A stretch of DNA of 64,000 nt, from contig JAGGNK010010226.1 in assembly GCA_017590115.1 (NCBI GenBank), positions 3,941,732 through 4,005,731 on the forward strand. The letters are read 5' to 3'. The position numbers and the translations under genes are program-made. The first letter of the stretch is position 1, and each line of letters opens with the position of its first letter. This DNA comes from Montifringilla adamsi (lineage: Eukaryota; Chordata; Aves; Passeriformes; Passeridae). Shown here one piece after another: positions 40,264 to 55,140 of the stretch. The notes below the pieces were generated by a model that did not search any database, had not been told where the DNA came from, and saw nothing but the letters and a program-made list of their open reading frames with translations.

Positions 40264-43200
40264 CTTGCAATGGAAACAGAGAACATTTTTTAGAAAGATT
40301 AGCAAGCATCTCTCTTATATTAACTAGTGCAAAGACCTAAAAAAAAAATAAATTTAAACACACTAACACAAGATTCACTGCTCTCTACTGGAATAGGAAA
40401 AAAAATCTAATACAAACCATGCAATTTTTCCATGGTTGTTACACAGTCTAAAATTACAAACTTCACGTTTGTCAGTGCTTTCTCTACTTTACAGGAACAT
40501 TTTGCACTTTCAGTCTAAAACTACAATTCCTGACTGGCAGACAAGAAATCCCAGTATTACTACACAACAGGAGAACTTCACACTCTGAGCAGCCTAGCAC
40601 TTTTCTTTCCATCTTATTTATATCAGACACAACCCTCCTAGGGAGAGCTGGATAGGCCTGCCACATCTCTCACAGCCAGTTTTAATAGACAGACAATCTC
40701 AGGCCATTGAAAAGTTTGCAGTACCGCATGTCAGCATGGACAAACCCATCTGGTCCTTGCAAAAAGGGGCTCAATAGGCAACCTCTTTACAGAGACAATC
40801 AGCAAGACTTTGCAAATCAGTCCCTGACACTGCAACAATTTGGAAAAAATTACAGCTTCATAAAAGTAATTATTTGGACCACACCCTACTTACACCAGTA
40901 GGAATTTAAACGCCCTAAACCTCTAGCACAAACCTTTGCCTGTAACAGCTCAGAGTTTTTTGACATATTTTGCTATGTTTTCTCCAAGTAAGTTTCTGGA
41001 ATTGATGGTAACATCAGGGGTACAATATAAACGAGATAGTCAACTTTGACCCCTAAATTATGAGCTATGTTGAGCAGAAGCACAGCTAAAAGCTGCAGTT
41101 GAGCATTTAATTAATGCTACCTGTATAGTTTTTTTGTTGTTTGTTTTCAGTAAGACACTCCTGAGGTAAATTAGAAATGTTTTTTCATAAATGGTAAAGA
41201 GTCTTCTGAAGTGTATAAAAACCAGTGAGAACCCCAGCAAAACAAACTCATCAGCCTTATTACACTTCCTACATTTTGCAAGAGAAAATATAAACACTAA
41301 ACCATCACTATGGAATAACACCTTGGTGCTTAAAGAAAAGTAAGTCTGTTAGCAGTGTCAGGACTCTGTGATTTGTTGCAAAATTTTGATATTTTTTGAC
41401 CCTTAATTCGTTCAAAGTAGAATATTAAAATGTCTAATTACTAGTTAAGTAAACAGCATTACCTGTATTAATTTACAGTACTATGACTACTATTAAGGGT
41501 AATCTCCCAGTGAGTTTTTATTATTAAGACTGATGATAATCTTTAAAGGGAGAAAGATTTGAAAATGCCTCCACGAAACACTGTAGCAAATACACTCATA
41601 ACTATTTTTGCCCATCCACCTGCATTATTCCTTCAAAATTTGCTCATGGGTATAATCCTCAGAAGTGCATTACTAACTACTGCTGCTCTGATAATCAATT
41701 TCATTTGTGTCCTTGAGGAAAAGTATTTTGTCAGATTTCCAACTCTAAGTGTATTATTTATATATACAAACTCAGTTGATCAACTTACATTTTAAATAGC
41801 TGCAATCACAAAGATGTATATAAAGCTTAAATACAGAGACCCAGAGCAAGTCACAAATACCCTCAGAATTTTACCTATATCATCTGGTAAATTCAAATTA
41901 CTCTATTTATGAAGGGTTCTCCTTGGGGAAAAAATAAAACAACCACTATAGCTTTGAAATTTAAGTCATTCTTTAAAATATTGTATGACACAAGAAGTAT
42001 AGTAATATACATATAGATATATGTTTTGTGTATATATATATTTAATTGGTTAAGGGGAAAAATACATAATAAGAAGCATATTTGGAGTGTTATCTGCAAA
42101 TCCCTGTTTCTCTGCCATACGTAAGCTGTTTCAAAATTGCTGCCTGTCACATGTATTGCTTCCACCTTGTTCCACTGTAGCTGAAGCAGCATCTGTTTTA
42201 CTACAGCTGGCTGCTCTAACTTCAGAGAAGAGCTAACTGAAGCAATGAGCTTGATACAGGGTAAAAGAGAAGAGGTGGTTTTGAAATATATTATCTAACC
42301 AAAATTTTTCTTTTCCTCCCCACTCTTACCACAAATACATAGTCACAGCTTTAAGAACATGGTTAGTTGGATGTGGTATTTCCTATACTCAGCAGAAAGT
42401 AAAAGGAGTGGCAAGCTTCATTTTTAAACAGAAGTCAGTCACAAACCCTTGAAAGCTGCAGAAGAAGGAAATGAAACCTTTATTACCAGAGAACAACAGG
42501 CCATAAAGAAGGACTGAATATCTCCGTGCAGAAAAGGATAAGGCTACGATTCACTTCACATCACCTAGAGGCGCAACACATGCCAGTGGCCCACTCCTCT
42601 TCCTCAACATGATCCCTTCCTAGGAATCAAACCCATTCATCTCCTTCAGAAGAAATCAGCATCTAACAAATTCAGGATTTGAATGTGGGATGGATGAAAA
42701 TTGACTTTCAGAAAGCAATTATGTGATTCTGTATCTTTGTGAAAAAAATCAGTAATACAGACATTGTAAACTCTTGATTCTTGTCATAAAAGCACTAAGA
42801 ACACCCACTGCTTCAATTTTTGCCTTTCAGTAAATTCAGAGCTTAAGCAAAGCATGACACAGAGACCATGGCATTTAATATATGAAATGATCATAAGTAT
42901 CATTGTGAAAAAAGACTACTTTTTTGCTCACTTTGTAGAGTGGTGAGCAAGATTACATGCTCAATAAATTATTTTTTGGGGAAGAGGAAGGGTAGGAAAG
43001 AAAGGGAACATATTAGAAGAATTGTTGAGCAAGGATGTGTAACACTTTTATAATAATAACTTTTTATACAGGACAGACTTGGAACAAGCAACACAGCCTC
43101 ATGTACATTGAGTAAGAATGCTTCTTGTATTTGTACAGAAGCATGCTGCTTTTAATAGACTCAATTAATTCGGATATAATTGCTGCATCGCATTGCAGAC

Positions 43201-43464
43201 AAAGATTTTTGCAACAACTAGTGTTTTCTGTAATTGATTTAAAATTATAATCTAGTAAGAATTTATTACTTTTAACCACCTCCTAAGATTATCCAGTGAG
43301 GAACTGTAGTTTGCTCAAAGCTCACAAAAAAACTCACCAACTCCTGAAATGGATCAATTACTTTTGCAACGAACTATTCCACTCATCTCAGGAGATGAAA
43401 CACATCTGGACACAGAACAACATTACTTGTCACAGAAGGCCTTGTAAAGCAGCAACTGTAGCCT

Positions 43465-43510
43465 GTTGCTCCTTTGAAGGAAAGGACTGAGTTGCTCCTT
43501 TAAAGGAAAG
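43465..43510. repeat. Direct repeat, 26-bp period, partly palindromic
   Basis: GTTGCTCCTTTGAAGGAAAG at 43465-43484 recurs as GTTGCTCCTTTAAAGGAAAG at 43491-43510, with one difference. The second copy contains the perfect 12-bp palindrome TCCTTTAAAGGA. Confidence 0.85.
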
Positions 43511-43936
43511 TGCATGCTCATGCCCAGATTTAGGGAACTCTAAGGTTTTGCTTTCACGGTATTTCAGCTTTCGTTTCTACATTACTAAGGCTTGCTAAAC
43601 AATGTTTTCTTTTATCTTCCAAAGTGACACTCCAGAATTACAGAGCGAAAATGACAGGAATTTATTTTTTTTGTTCATCCAATTGCTGATATTTATGTTG
43701 TTTAATAATAGCATACAAGTCTTAAAACCAGAGATAAACACTTGACTAAGACTACATTTTGTGATCTCTTCAACACTGAAAGTTATGTCACGTTCAGCTA
43801 TGCATATATATACTTATATGACAGACTCTGAATGCATTTCATAAGTGAGAATCTCAACATTCTGGACATGGGAACAGTCAACCTCTTAGAGCTGTTAAGT
43901 CACAACAAAATACTGACTTCTGCCTTTATACTTTTC

Positions 43937-43970
43937 AAGTCTCAAGAGACTGCAGTGTCTCTTGAGATTT
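43937..43970. repeat. Inverted repeat / hairpin in intron 1
   Basis: TCTCAAGAGAC at 43940-43950 and GTCTCTTGAGA at 43957-43967 are perfect 11-base arms around the six-base loop TGCAGT. One G-T mismatch and two further A-T pairs extend the stem on the outside. Confidence 0.93.
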
Positions 43971-44688
43971 CGCAATTTCTCATCATTAATGTTGTCACTG
44001 GTGAGGATTACAAGGTAAAAATTGTACCCAACTATGACTTGAAAAGTACAACCATTACCTTTGGGACAAAATAAACCTAAAGAGAGCAACAAGAGGATTC
44101 ACAGAACTTCTGAACAGAGCATCTGAAGTGACTGAAAGAAGTTCCATGTGAAGTCATTTACTACAGCAACACAAATTTGACAACTGCAGGCAGCAGAAGG
44201 GGGGCTGCTTATGGTGCGCTCCTGGCTCCTGGAATTTTTATGAAAAAGCAGGGTTTTCAAGTCCCATATTCTAATCTAGCCTCTGTTAATATATCAATGC
44301 TTCCTGAAACTGAAATTGTTGCCTTCAGACTTGCTGAAAAGATTTTAAGTCTTAGTACTAGCCCAAGAACAGCCACTACCTAGGTTGAAACAAAGTACTA
44401 GTCTATTACCAAATGCTTTTACACCAACATTTTTGCCCTCCCCATCATTATTTCAGTGTGAAACACTGGTAATCGTAAACATCACCTGAAACACAGTTAC
44501 AACAGTCTTTTCCTATTGTTACATTCATAATTTGTAACACAGCATTGCTTTAAATCCCATGCTTTATATGCAGCTTTGTTTGAAGCCTTACAATAGAAGT
44601 GTAGGAATTGGCTGACTTTCCATAGAAGCAGGATTAAAACATCAAACATGAATTACTGTAATGGCTATCCAGTAAACAAGTACCCTGC

Positions 44689-44689
<1 letters not shown>

Positions 44690-44720
<31 letters not shown>
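44690..44720. repeat. A31 homopolymer
   Basis: There are 31 uninterrupted A on the plus strand. No recognisable retroposon body precedes it. Confidence 0.96.
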
Positions 44721-44724
<4 letters not shown>

Positions 44725-47700
44725 CAAAGTGAACACAAAGACAATATTACATCAGCAACCACTTCAAGAATTGACATGTCAGGTGAGCAGTTACTCCTCA
44801 CACTTCTATCACTGAAATACCCTCAAATATTTTGTCCTATGGATACCTCTACAGCTAAAACTTACGCAGTAGAAGTAAAGAGTTCTCAGTTTAATGCTAA
44901 ACTACACAGCCTTATACCAAAAAACATAATATTCTATTTATTTTGTAACTTTGATATACACCCTGAAGAACACCCTGGTTCTGCAGTTCCAATAACCACT
45001 AAGTTAATAAAACTATTGAACCCACTTAGATAGTCTCAAGTATATGTTAAAATTGTTAGCCTCAATACGAAGTATAAGAAAAATAAAGCTAAGCTTCACC
45101 TTCCTCCCCAAAGTTGACTGCTTTATTGAAATAAGACTTTTGGCAGATTATTGAACAGTCTGATGGTAAGTCAAAGCACTGAGTTAGAGCACCACATAAA
45201 GCTTTCACAACTTTATTCTTCCAAGCAGAAGAGGTACTAACTCCTTCCTGGCCACCTCATAAAATAACAAAGAGGTATTGTAGTATTTTAAACTCTTAAA
45301 TTTAACCAGATTACCTTTAGTTTCTCAGGCATCACATAAATCTAAACAGAAACTAATACAGCAAAAAAGGACTTAGCAGCATACAAGATACTCTCATTTA
45401 AAGAGGCTGGTGCTGAATACCAAGATGGCTACAAAACTTCAAGACATTGTTATGCCCATTCTCATAGGTTTTTTTTACAAAGCTGTTATTGCAGTTTACA
45501 GAACAGTCAGTCAGCTTACTGTAAGACCTGTGGTGACAACACTGAAGTTAATGATTTTAGCCCCTCTTCTGCTTATGATGCTAGTTTTAGTAGCTATTCA
45601 TCTTTTAGATTTTTTTGTCCACATCAGCTTTTTGGTCATAGTTTATTTATACAGTACTGGCCCAGTATTAATGCTAATTTATTCAAAAGATGAAAGCAAG
45701 TAGGAGAGACTTTGATAATGGTATCTGGTATCCATATGGAAAGCCCAGTTCTGCAGATACCAAAGGGAACAGGAAATGAAAGAAAATACCCAGTGATGTA
45801 CTCTCTGTAACCAAATCCTCCGTTTTCCAGCAAGTACAAACATTTAAATTAATGTCAGCGTCATGGACCACAGTCCATAGCTTTATGGGATTGTTCACAA
45901 ATTGCCTCTTTCTAACATTGCTGCAATCACTTTGAAGATGCAGTTACAAAGACTTACACTGACACCAAAGCCAGTGCAGAGTCCCTGTTCAGACTAGTGA
46001 AGCCCCAATTCTCATCTTCCCCTTTAGTCTGTAGCCAGTTATTCCCTCAATCTCTCACCATTCAACTGGTTAGAAAGCCATGGCTTGCAGGAAGACCGAG
46101 GTAGGGGAGATAAAGCTCTTCCTAAAGCAAATTTCTGCAGCCCAGCAAATCAAAGGCATCAAACCACTCAGAACTAGAATGATGTAATATAAGCAAATTC
46201 CTGCTGGCAGCTTCTTCAATTTAATTTGTCACTAGTCAAAATATACCAAAATAGGAGCCTTGGGTTTTACTTCATTCTTTCTTCACCCCCTATCATGCAC
46301 TTTTCATTTGGCCATTCAGAGTACACAGAGTAACCACACTTCAGGAAAATAGGAAGAAGTAAAGGCACAGTAAATCTTGGGTAAGTATGACCACTTGAGA
46401 ACAACAAATTTACTGCATTTTCAACTTTTACCATTTTATAGTTGTAGTTGATTGACTTGCACTTTCTGCGAGCATACCGTGTCCCATTCAGGAAATCCTT
46501 TTTAATATGCATTTAAATAGATTAAGAACCACCAACAACATGCAACTCACACAGTCTTTGAAGTGTTAGAACAATTCTGAGAGAGATGCATATAGCCATA
46601 GATGATGATTATAAAGATCTAGGAGATGACCACTTAATTTTGCTTTTCTGCAGGTTAAAAGCAAAGTTGTTACATGATTCTGAAATCATGATCTTAAGAA
46701 GTTTCCCCATAGCTAAATCTGAATTCCCCAAATGTTCTAATTGCTCCATCTGCAAAATTGTTCACTACAAAGCAATTTGCCTCTCTCCAACATCAGAAGC
46801 AATTTAAAACACACGTTTAGCTGAAAACTAAGGCTTCTGCAGGTTGACCAACGACATTAAGTTTCTTTCAGGAGTAATAAAATCAACAGTTACCCAAATA
46901 AATTGAGGATACAGTTATTCCAATAAGGATCTTACACGGTTAAACCATTTAGGTTGCAATTCCTACCACAATCGTGCTTTTTTACTAGCTACTAGAAGAC
47001 CATCTAGCAGAAAACTTTTAAGAGTGAGAAGGAAAGCCAACAGCTTGAAAAATAACTTGTCCAAATTTTCTCTACTTGGCAGATAATGAATAACTCCCAA
47101 TTCTCTTTGGATGTTTCATGATTTCAGAATGCTGAGGTAAAGCATTTATGCATAGAACACTAATGTAGTGCACATCTCAAACTAAATGCAACATCAAAAA
47201 TTAAGAAATATTTGCTTGGGATAAATAATTCATAATCACTTCCTCTCTTGAAAACCATCAACACAAGACAAAGCATCTGATTCAGCATCACCTCATTGCA
47301 AAATAATTTCAAGTACTATGACATGCAAGTCAAGCCCTAACAAAACGTCTAGTATACGTAGAAGCACAACCAAAATCGGACAGAAAAAGGGGAACTACAG
47401 GTTTTCTTGCCATCCTTTCAGCAATTTCTAGCAGAGCTGTAAAGACCTATAAGCTGTGAGGTGTAATAGGGATAAATATCACTTCACAGTATTTTAGCAA
47501 GAAGATTATTTGTTGCTGACCAGCAGCATCTTCCCTGCTTTAACCATTAAGGTAACCTAGTGGCTTTGGCAGCATTTGACAGCTGCAATGTTTTTGCCAT
47601 CAGCATCAGAATGAACACACACAGTTCTCAATTCAGAACCAAATGCAGGAGAGATTACAAAATGTACCAAATGCAAACTTAATGCAATCAATTATTAACA

Positions 47701-48091
47701 ATTGCTCCTCTGGCTTATCTAAACCAATCCCAATCCTAAAAACAATCCCCCTCCCACTCACCTCACCCTGGCCAAGATTTAGAGGCTCTCTTATACACAC
47801 TCCTGTTCATCTCTCACCACTTCAGTTTATTAGAAACACATGGATGCACCTCACAGGTTAAGTGTAACAAATTACTAGTGTTTAGAAGGACCAAGAGGCA
47901 TTTTCTTTCCATCAGAAGCCCAGCAAACTACTTAGAGACATCAATTACAGGAGAAAATAAGAAAGAACTATGCATGTATCAACACTTCCTAAGTGGGAAG
48001 CCATTTACTTTAACTCTCTAATGGAATAAAAGGTATATAATAATTTTAAAAAATGAAACAAAGCACACACTCCTCAAGGAACAAAGTAAGG

Positions 48092-48112
48092 AAAAAAAAA
48101 AAAAAAAAAAAA
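48092..48112. repeat. A21 homopolymer
   Basis: There are 21 uninterrupted A, followed by a further A/C-rich stretch to about 48175. Confidence 0.96.
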
Positions 48113-51100
48113 GAAAATATTAAAACCAAAAATAAAACAAAAAAACCAACCTACAGACAAACCCCCAAACCATACATAGCAAACAGAAATACTAAGCTGT
48201 GCTACAACCTTCTGGAATGGCACAGCTATGTATATTCTGTATCTGCCAATGCACTCAAGACAGCTTCCCTATCATGAGGACACAGTCTAAATAAGACAGC
48301 AATTACAATATAATGAGAGTTCTGTATATTTTTTTTTCTCTGCATGTAAGGAGACAAATTTACCAGCAACATACTTGAATAGGTATAGGATTTCTTCATT
48401 TCATAGTCATTGTCCCACTATTCCTCTGCTAAGTAGTCTTTATTATGCATGAGTTGTACACTAAAGCCCCTCTTTTAGCTATAATAATTTATTTCACTTT
48501 TGTGATAATATCTGAAGTTGATGGAGTTTCTGGAATTAATGTAACTACAGAGAAACCCCATCACATCTGAGCAGAAAGCTGCAGAAACACAGCGACAGAT
48601 TTTCTTGAAATCGGTGGACTGAGACTGCGTTAGCTCATGTTTCATATTATACAAGAGAAAATAAACTGAAAGGTCAGTTGAACAGTTACAGCATTGCCCT
48701 TTTCCAAGGTAATCAGCAGAGCATGTAGCAAAGACGTGAACACAAGCGTGACTGGAACGACAGTAGCTGATAAAGAGGCTCTTGCTGCCAAAAGTAGTGG
48801 GACAAGACACTGCTCTCTCTCAGTGGCTGTTGAGGAGTGGGGCACACTGTACACCTTACTTCACTAACTCTGATTTATTGCTTTAATTTGAAATTGTGTT
48901 CTTGCTAAACATTCAGGTTTCCATACTGCCAAAACACACTAAAAAATTCTACACTGGGCATTAATCACATTCACAGATAACCTACAGGAACAATATAATT
49001 ATTGATTTGTTTGTAATATGGACAAAACTGAGTCAAAAATTAATCTGGTTTGCTAAAGCCTTTCTATTATAAATTCACAAATTCTTCTTGTTATTCAGTA
49101 CTACTTAACTGGAAACCAAAGATTAGATTTTCTCCCCATGCTAAAAGCAGCTTGGAGAGAAAACATCCTCTTATTCTTACATCCTCTTCTAAGCATATAT
49201 TTATTAGTAGAACATTCAAAACTGTTTCTACTCATCATACCAAAAAATGCTTAAAAGTACCTTAATCTAGAAAGAACTCAGATGTTTTATTTACCAGAAT
49301 TCATTTTAATGAAGCTGTAAACAATAGCTTATCAATTCTCATTTGATTCCACTGCTAGCTATTGCTAACAGACCCCCTTTGTGTTAACAGAAATCAAGGT
49401 CTAGTTTGGGGGAAAGAGTCAGGAATTACTACAGCACTATTACAAAGCTGGAATCAAAACAAAGTTGTTGTGCAAGAGACTTCAGGGAAAAAACAGGATT
49501 TTTGTAAAAATAATTTGTAATTCTCCTCTTGATAGTCAAGTGTTATTAACTCTTGCAGGACTTCAATAACCTGAAAGCACCAGACAGCACCATTTCTAAA
49601 ACATTTATTTGTGAGGTGAGAACCAGCTCACAGACCTCCTATGGGCTGTAAAAGCCCTGCACAGTGACAAAATAATAGACTTCAATAACCCTTTAATTTT
49701 GTTTTAAAGCTGGTTTGTATATTGTGGATTTGGGTTTTTTATTAGCTTGCCACAGCAGCAAACATAAGATGACACTGGTTTCTTTTCAAACTTGGATATC
49801 AGGTCTGCTGCATCAGTTTGACTTCCATATTGAAAAGCTGCAAGTAACATTAACTGCAATAAATGAAGCTCAACACAAGGCTAAGGACTTCTCTTTCTAA
49901 ATAAATTCTCTAGAAATTAAAACTGAAAGTTTTATTTGTCTACCAAACAGAAAAAAAGCTTTTAAATCAGAACTCAGAACCTCTGATTCTAACTACTTTC
50001 GCCACTCATCCCACTCTGGCAGAAACACAATGGAGTAAAAATTGTTATTTGAATTTCCTGACAGAAAACTGCCCAGCTGCTCTAGCTGCTGATTCATTGC
50101 TCATTTCCACAAGTCATATTTCATGTCCCTTAAAAATATGCTCCAGAACTTAAAAATAAACTCATGATATAATGGATAAGATCAACAGCTTTTATACTTA
50201 AACTATTGTATAGGTCACTATTTGAAAGATATGTTAGAAACTTAAATAAAAATTCTTATCCTTGATAAATACCAAAAAACACAACCTTCCCTTACTATAG
50301 GATTGGTTTTTTGTCAAACTTGAAGCCATCTTAAGAGACTGTGAAAAAGATGGTTTGAGAAAAGGTACCCATATCAACACCTGGCTTCTTTACTGCCTCT
50401 CCAAACTGTTCTGCCTATAACTATTTTCCTTTCCATAAACATACAGCATTCCACCTAATTAAATACCTAATTAAATACATTTATTAGCTTTAGAATGTGG
50501 ATGTATTTGTGCATCATCTAAAAGACAAGATTTGTTTTATCATGCACAAGCATATACTCTTAAGCCCTCTGTCATGCACACAAATATCCTGCCATTGTAG
50601 GTTTCTTCCTGTCCTTTAAGTGTTTGTCATCATCCATTTTTAATTTACCTCTGTATTTTATCATAACAAACAAAACTTCACAGTACGCCATGAGAGAAAA
50701 GCCTGCATGAGATTTTTACACAGCACCATAGCTAGAAAAACAAGTATTAAACATGGAATGAGAAGGAAGGGCTATTGCTTTTATTACTGACCACTATGCC
50801 AGCTTTGATCATCCGTCACTGGTTTGATCAGGGACTGTTGTCTCTGCAGGCTCAGGAGCTGTGGGGGCTGTTCACACAGACCACACATTCAACTCCCCCA
50901 GCATGCCTGCTCTGTTTGCTGGGTTCCCTGTAACACCTGGAAAGCAGCCTTTTGAGAAGACCATTTTAAGGGAGAAAAAGTCACCTCTAGTGATTGGGAA
51001 ATAAGCTCTGGGATATTTGGGGTGGGGGGGGTGAACACCATTATCACACCAGCTCCAGTCACCTCAGCAGAGGCACCACAGTGACTTCACAGCACAGACT

Positions 51101-54100
51101 TTTCTAAATTTAATCCTTAGCTGCCTTCACTGCAGACAGGACCAAGAATGAAAGCCAAGCACTCAAACATTTATACAGTCCACCATGCCAAGTCCTCATA
51201 ATTTACTGTCAATGTACTTACTAGAAGTATAATTAGAATTTGTGTACTTGAGACGTGTCTGTAACTAGTCCCAGACAATCAAGTCCATTCCCACAGGAGC
51301 CAAGCGAGCTAAAACAAGTATTGTTGTTAAGGGCTGCTATGAGTAGTATGTCACATTCATGGCCACGCATTTTCAAGGTGCAGTCTAAACACTATTTATT
51401 CCAGACTTCAGTTAGAATGAATACTGAGGTAAGACATACTAGCCATTAACAAGTTCGTATTATCCAAAAAAGGCAAACATCAGATTTTCCAAGTTGCTAT
51501 ACGGAAATTTTTAACCTTTATCAAAAACAGGACACTTCAGATTTTACATAGTCTGGCTATTCCTGTGGAACACTAAAGTACCGTATCTATTTGACATAAT
51601 CTCTAATCTGACTAAAACTGTATGATTTGCTGCATTACCCAAATCTGTTAGGCATGCCCAGCAGCTGTTGGATTCATCCCACACAGCCCCTTCCACATGA
51701 TTTAAGCGTCTAAGTACATATGGAATAACTTCCAAGAAGCCTCCCCTCTGATGGGATTTCAGCTGTTTTGGATGTTAGGGAGAGCCCAATAATTTTAGAC
51801 ATAATTTACGTTGCAGCCTCCAAGCATGTGAGTGTTATCTACAATGCGACTTGTGTGTCACAACATTAGAAAGCTTATGAATTTAAGTTTTGAATTTATA
51901 TGACTAAAGAAAATTTCAAACAAAATAAGGGGAGAGTATTAACTAGTACTTCATTACTATGCAACACTCATCTCTTAATAACTCAAGGCACATCAAATCA
52001 GTGAAGTTTACAGCAGAATTTTAAATATCTGAAGTGATTAGGTAACTTGGGACCCAGAGAAAACCACTTGCAGCAATTCACAGCAGAACTACAAACTCAG
52101 AAAGTGTGGTATTTCCAGGGTTCGTCATCCTGATACACTGCACATGCTGATGTAACTACTCTTACTGTGAAGTACTACTGGGAAACCTTCTGAGATAATG
52201 AAATAAACCCTTATCTAATATTAGGAGTTAGGAAATAGAAGATGTAACAGAACACTTTATTTACTGGGTAGATAAAATTGTTTTTCTTCAATTTCAGGTT
52301 CATCTTGTCTGCTTAAGACCATATGCACCATCTAAAACAACTATTTAAGTTAGAGCCATCTTTCATATAAAATTTTGACACAAGCTTTGTTTATATAAAA
52401 CCTTTTTTGTAGAGAATTAATATTACTAAGCACTCCCTACAGATGGATAAGCTTAAAGAGCAAATAGGTTGAGCAACATAGTAATGGATTACATGCTGGA
52501 CAGAATTTTCCTTTTTAGTAATTTTCCACTCATTATGACATTCTCATAACTACTTAGTATATTTTTTTTTTCTCTTTATAAAGGAACTTAGACAATTTGC
52601 ACTGGCTGACCTGAAAAGCTGTAAACTACCTGTCTATCTTTAAAGAACAAAATAGAAAAACCAGTGTATTTGATAGTCATGATTGAAAAATATATGTATA
52701 TGATTATCTGCAAATCTGATTGTTTACATCCCCTCTCCCACCTGAAACTCATACAACAGAACATAAAAGTAATATCTCTTTTACTGGAACTAAGCCTAGA
52801 AAATACTACTGGCTCCAATTTCCAGCCTGGAGAGCTGCCAAAGAAGAACATACAAACTGAGCCAAGCAGGACAACAGGTTAGTCCCAAAGCTTCAGTCAG
52901 CAAAGCCTCCTTATTTGAGGTCAACTTGATATGCACCAGCACAAGGGAATAACAAAGCAAAAAAACCATGAGCCGAAACTTCAAGTGCTCAGAGTTTTTT
53001 AGGAAATTAACCTCTTCATTTGTGAGCTACATATGAAGAATGAAGCTGGTAATGATAGTATACTTCCAAGGCATCAAGGAAGAAAAACAGTATTGTTAGC
53101 TATACAAAGAATTAATGTGTTTAAATTTTTATCACCTTTTATTCTTTGCATCAGAGTAGCCTGGCTCTTTATTATTCCAGATATAAATGTATAACTTTTA
53201 AACTGTATATAACCCTCCCAAAAAGCCATATTTAAACTTTTTCTTCTACTCTTGGAGAGCTTGAACTCACAGTCAGCATTTTCAAAACTACACATACATT
53301 ACCATCTATACCATAATCACCTATTCTGTCCTTCCCAACACACACAGTTTGTGCACTGCCAGTTAGAAGCCTTTTTCAACTGCCATCTGAACTGGTACAG
53401 GATGAAAGATTTGAGAGTAAAACACATGCAAAAATTGACAGGGGGTGCCACCTAGAGAGAAGAAAATAAACATCTCTTAGGACCAAAGCTCCATTCCTGT
53501 AGGTTTGACATGCAAGAAAACAAAATCTTGAACAATGCAGTCCCAATTCAACATCAACCCAGCCCTGAGCAGGAGGCTGAGACTCAAACAGCTTTGAGCA
53601 GTCCCCTTCAACCAGAATTGTTCTCCGAGCACTTAGTACTTCACATCTACTGTAGCTGGACAGTTCTGCTTTAAAAAAAATAAATAAAACCACCACAAAG
53701 CATGTAAGATATATAAAACCAATGATGGAGATCATGACAAATACTACAAGCACAGCAAATGCCAAAGTATTCTAATATATCTTGGATTACTGGTAATCAC
53801 AGACACCTCCCCTAAGCTTGCATTAATTTTCTTTGTTTCTCTATCTATGCACACAAGAATTCCACAAGGCAAAACCACACAAAACCATGGGAAAAACAGC
53901 ACAGCTACTACCTCAAAAGTAGTTTAGCATCAGTCTTCCTTTGCAAAGGACAAAACATACCTCTACATCACCAAGGAGGGAGTCAGTTTAATTAATTGCA
54001 GTGTGATGGCTAGAATTAGTGTAATGCCACATATCGTGTAGACTCTTACACAGCAAAGAGCTGTTAATATGTACCTCCCTTATTTTTAAGCAGAAAGGCC

Positions 54101-54324
54101 CTTCTTTCTCCTTCACAGTCCTTCAGTACAGGCCAGACAGGCAAACACAACCCAGAGCCACAGCTTCTCCCCCAAATCCAAATTATCACGCAACCCATGC
54201 AGTTACATCTCATGTCCTACATGGAGCAAAAGCTCGTTTAAGGTTTCCAGCACAAGATGTACATATCATGTGAGGAGGGGAACAATAAGCAGGGCTTGAA
54301 TTTCAATGTTCTTTTTTTTTCCTT

Positions 54325-54415
54325 TACCTGCACTGGAAAGCACCCCTGTGCACGGCAGTGGGGTTGGAACTGCAGGATTTTTAAGGTCTTTTCCAACTCA
54401 ACCATTTAAAGATTT
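54325..54415 (+). mobile_element. Degraded CR1 LINE 3'-end relic
   Basis: The segment GCAGTGGGGTTGGAACTGCA, then GGATTTTTAAGGTCTTTTCC and AACTCAACCATTTAAAGATT, follows the order of the CR1 tail (GGGTTGGAACT...TTAAGGTC...TTCCAAC). It is clearly diverged and the terminal repeat has decayed. The limits are approximate. Confidence 0.7.
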
Positions 54416-55095
54416 TAGGAAATACAACTGAATAAAACAAATTTTCAACTTGTCAGGCAGCTTAAGAGAAGCCTCCTAAGTTTATCAATTATTCCTAATC
54501 AAGCATAAAATTTCAGGTTGCTTACTGAGGTAAACTCCACAAAAACTAGATTCTTGAAGGCATAGTCAGTATACATAATGAACAATTTGAACAAGAAGTG
54601 ATCCAGACAATATTAAGGAGTCCAAACCAGCAATTCATCTCTCTTTCTAGTATTAAAAGCGTTGCTAGAACAGCATTGCACTCGTGTAACACTTTTGACT
54701 TTTAGGGGAAGCTCACATCTGCTCCCCAACACAGATCTCAACTTACACACAATATAACTGTTCTGTTAGACCCTTTAAGGGCACACAGGATGAACTCAGC
54801 TTTCCATTTAGTTCCATCGGCCCTTCCATTTACTTCCTCAGGCTCCCAGCATTTTCCAAGTAAAGCACTGAGTCCCACAGCCAGGTCCTGACCTGTTATT
54901 TGCCCACAACTTTCCCTTTTGGCAAGACCTTCCTCCTCCCCTTCACCTCAGTTTGAAGCAAAAGCAGGCTGTGAACTCCCAGAGTAACAGGGCAACTTTT
55001 CTCCATAAAGGTCCCAAAACAAGTCAAAGTGTCCATGATACAATTTTATGAACCTGACATTTCAAATAGCACACACAGCCAAGACACACAGGCAA

Positions 55096-55140
55096 TAAAA
55101 AAAAATTTAAAAAAATTTGAAAAACCAAACCAAAACAAAC
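55096..55140. repeat. A-rich low-complexity tract
   Basis: AATAAAAAAAAATTTAAAAA and then ACCAAACCAAAACAAAC-type sequence; another member of the CAAAACC class. Confidence 0.85.
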
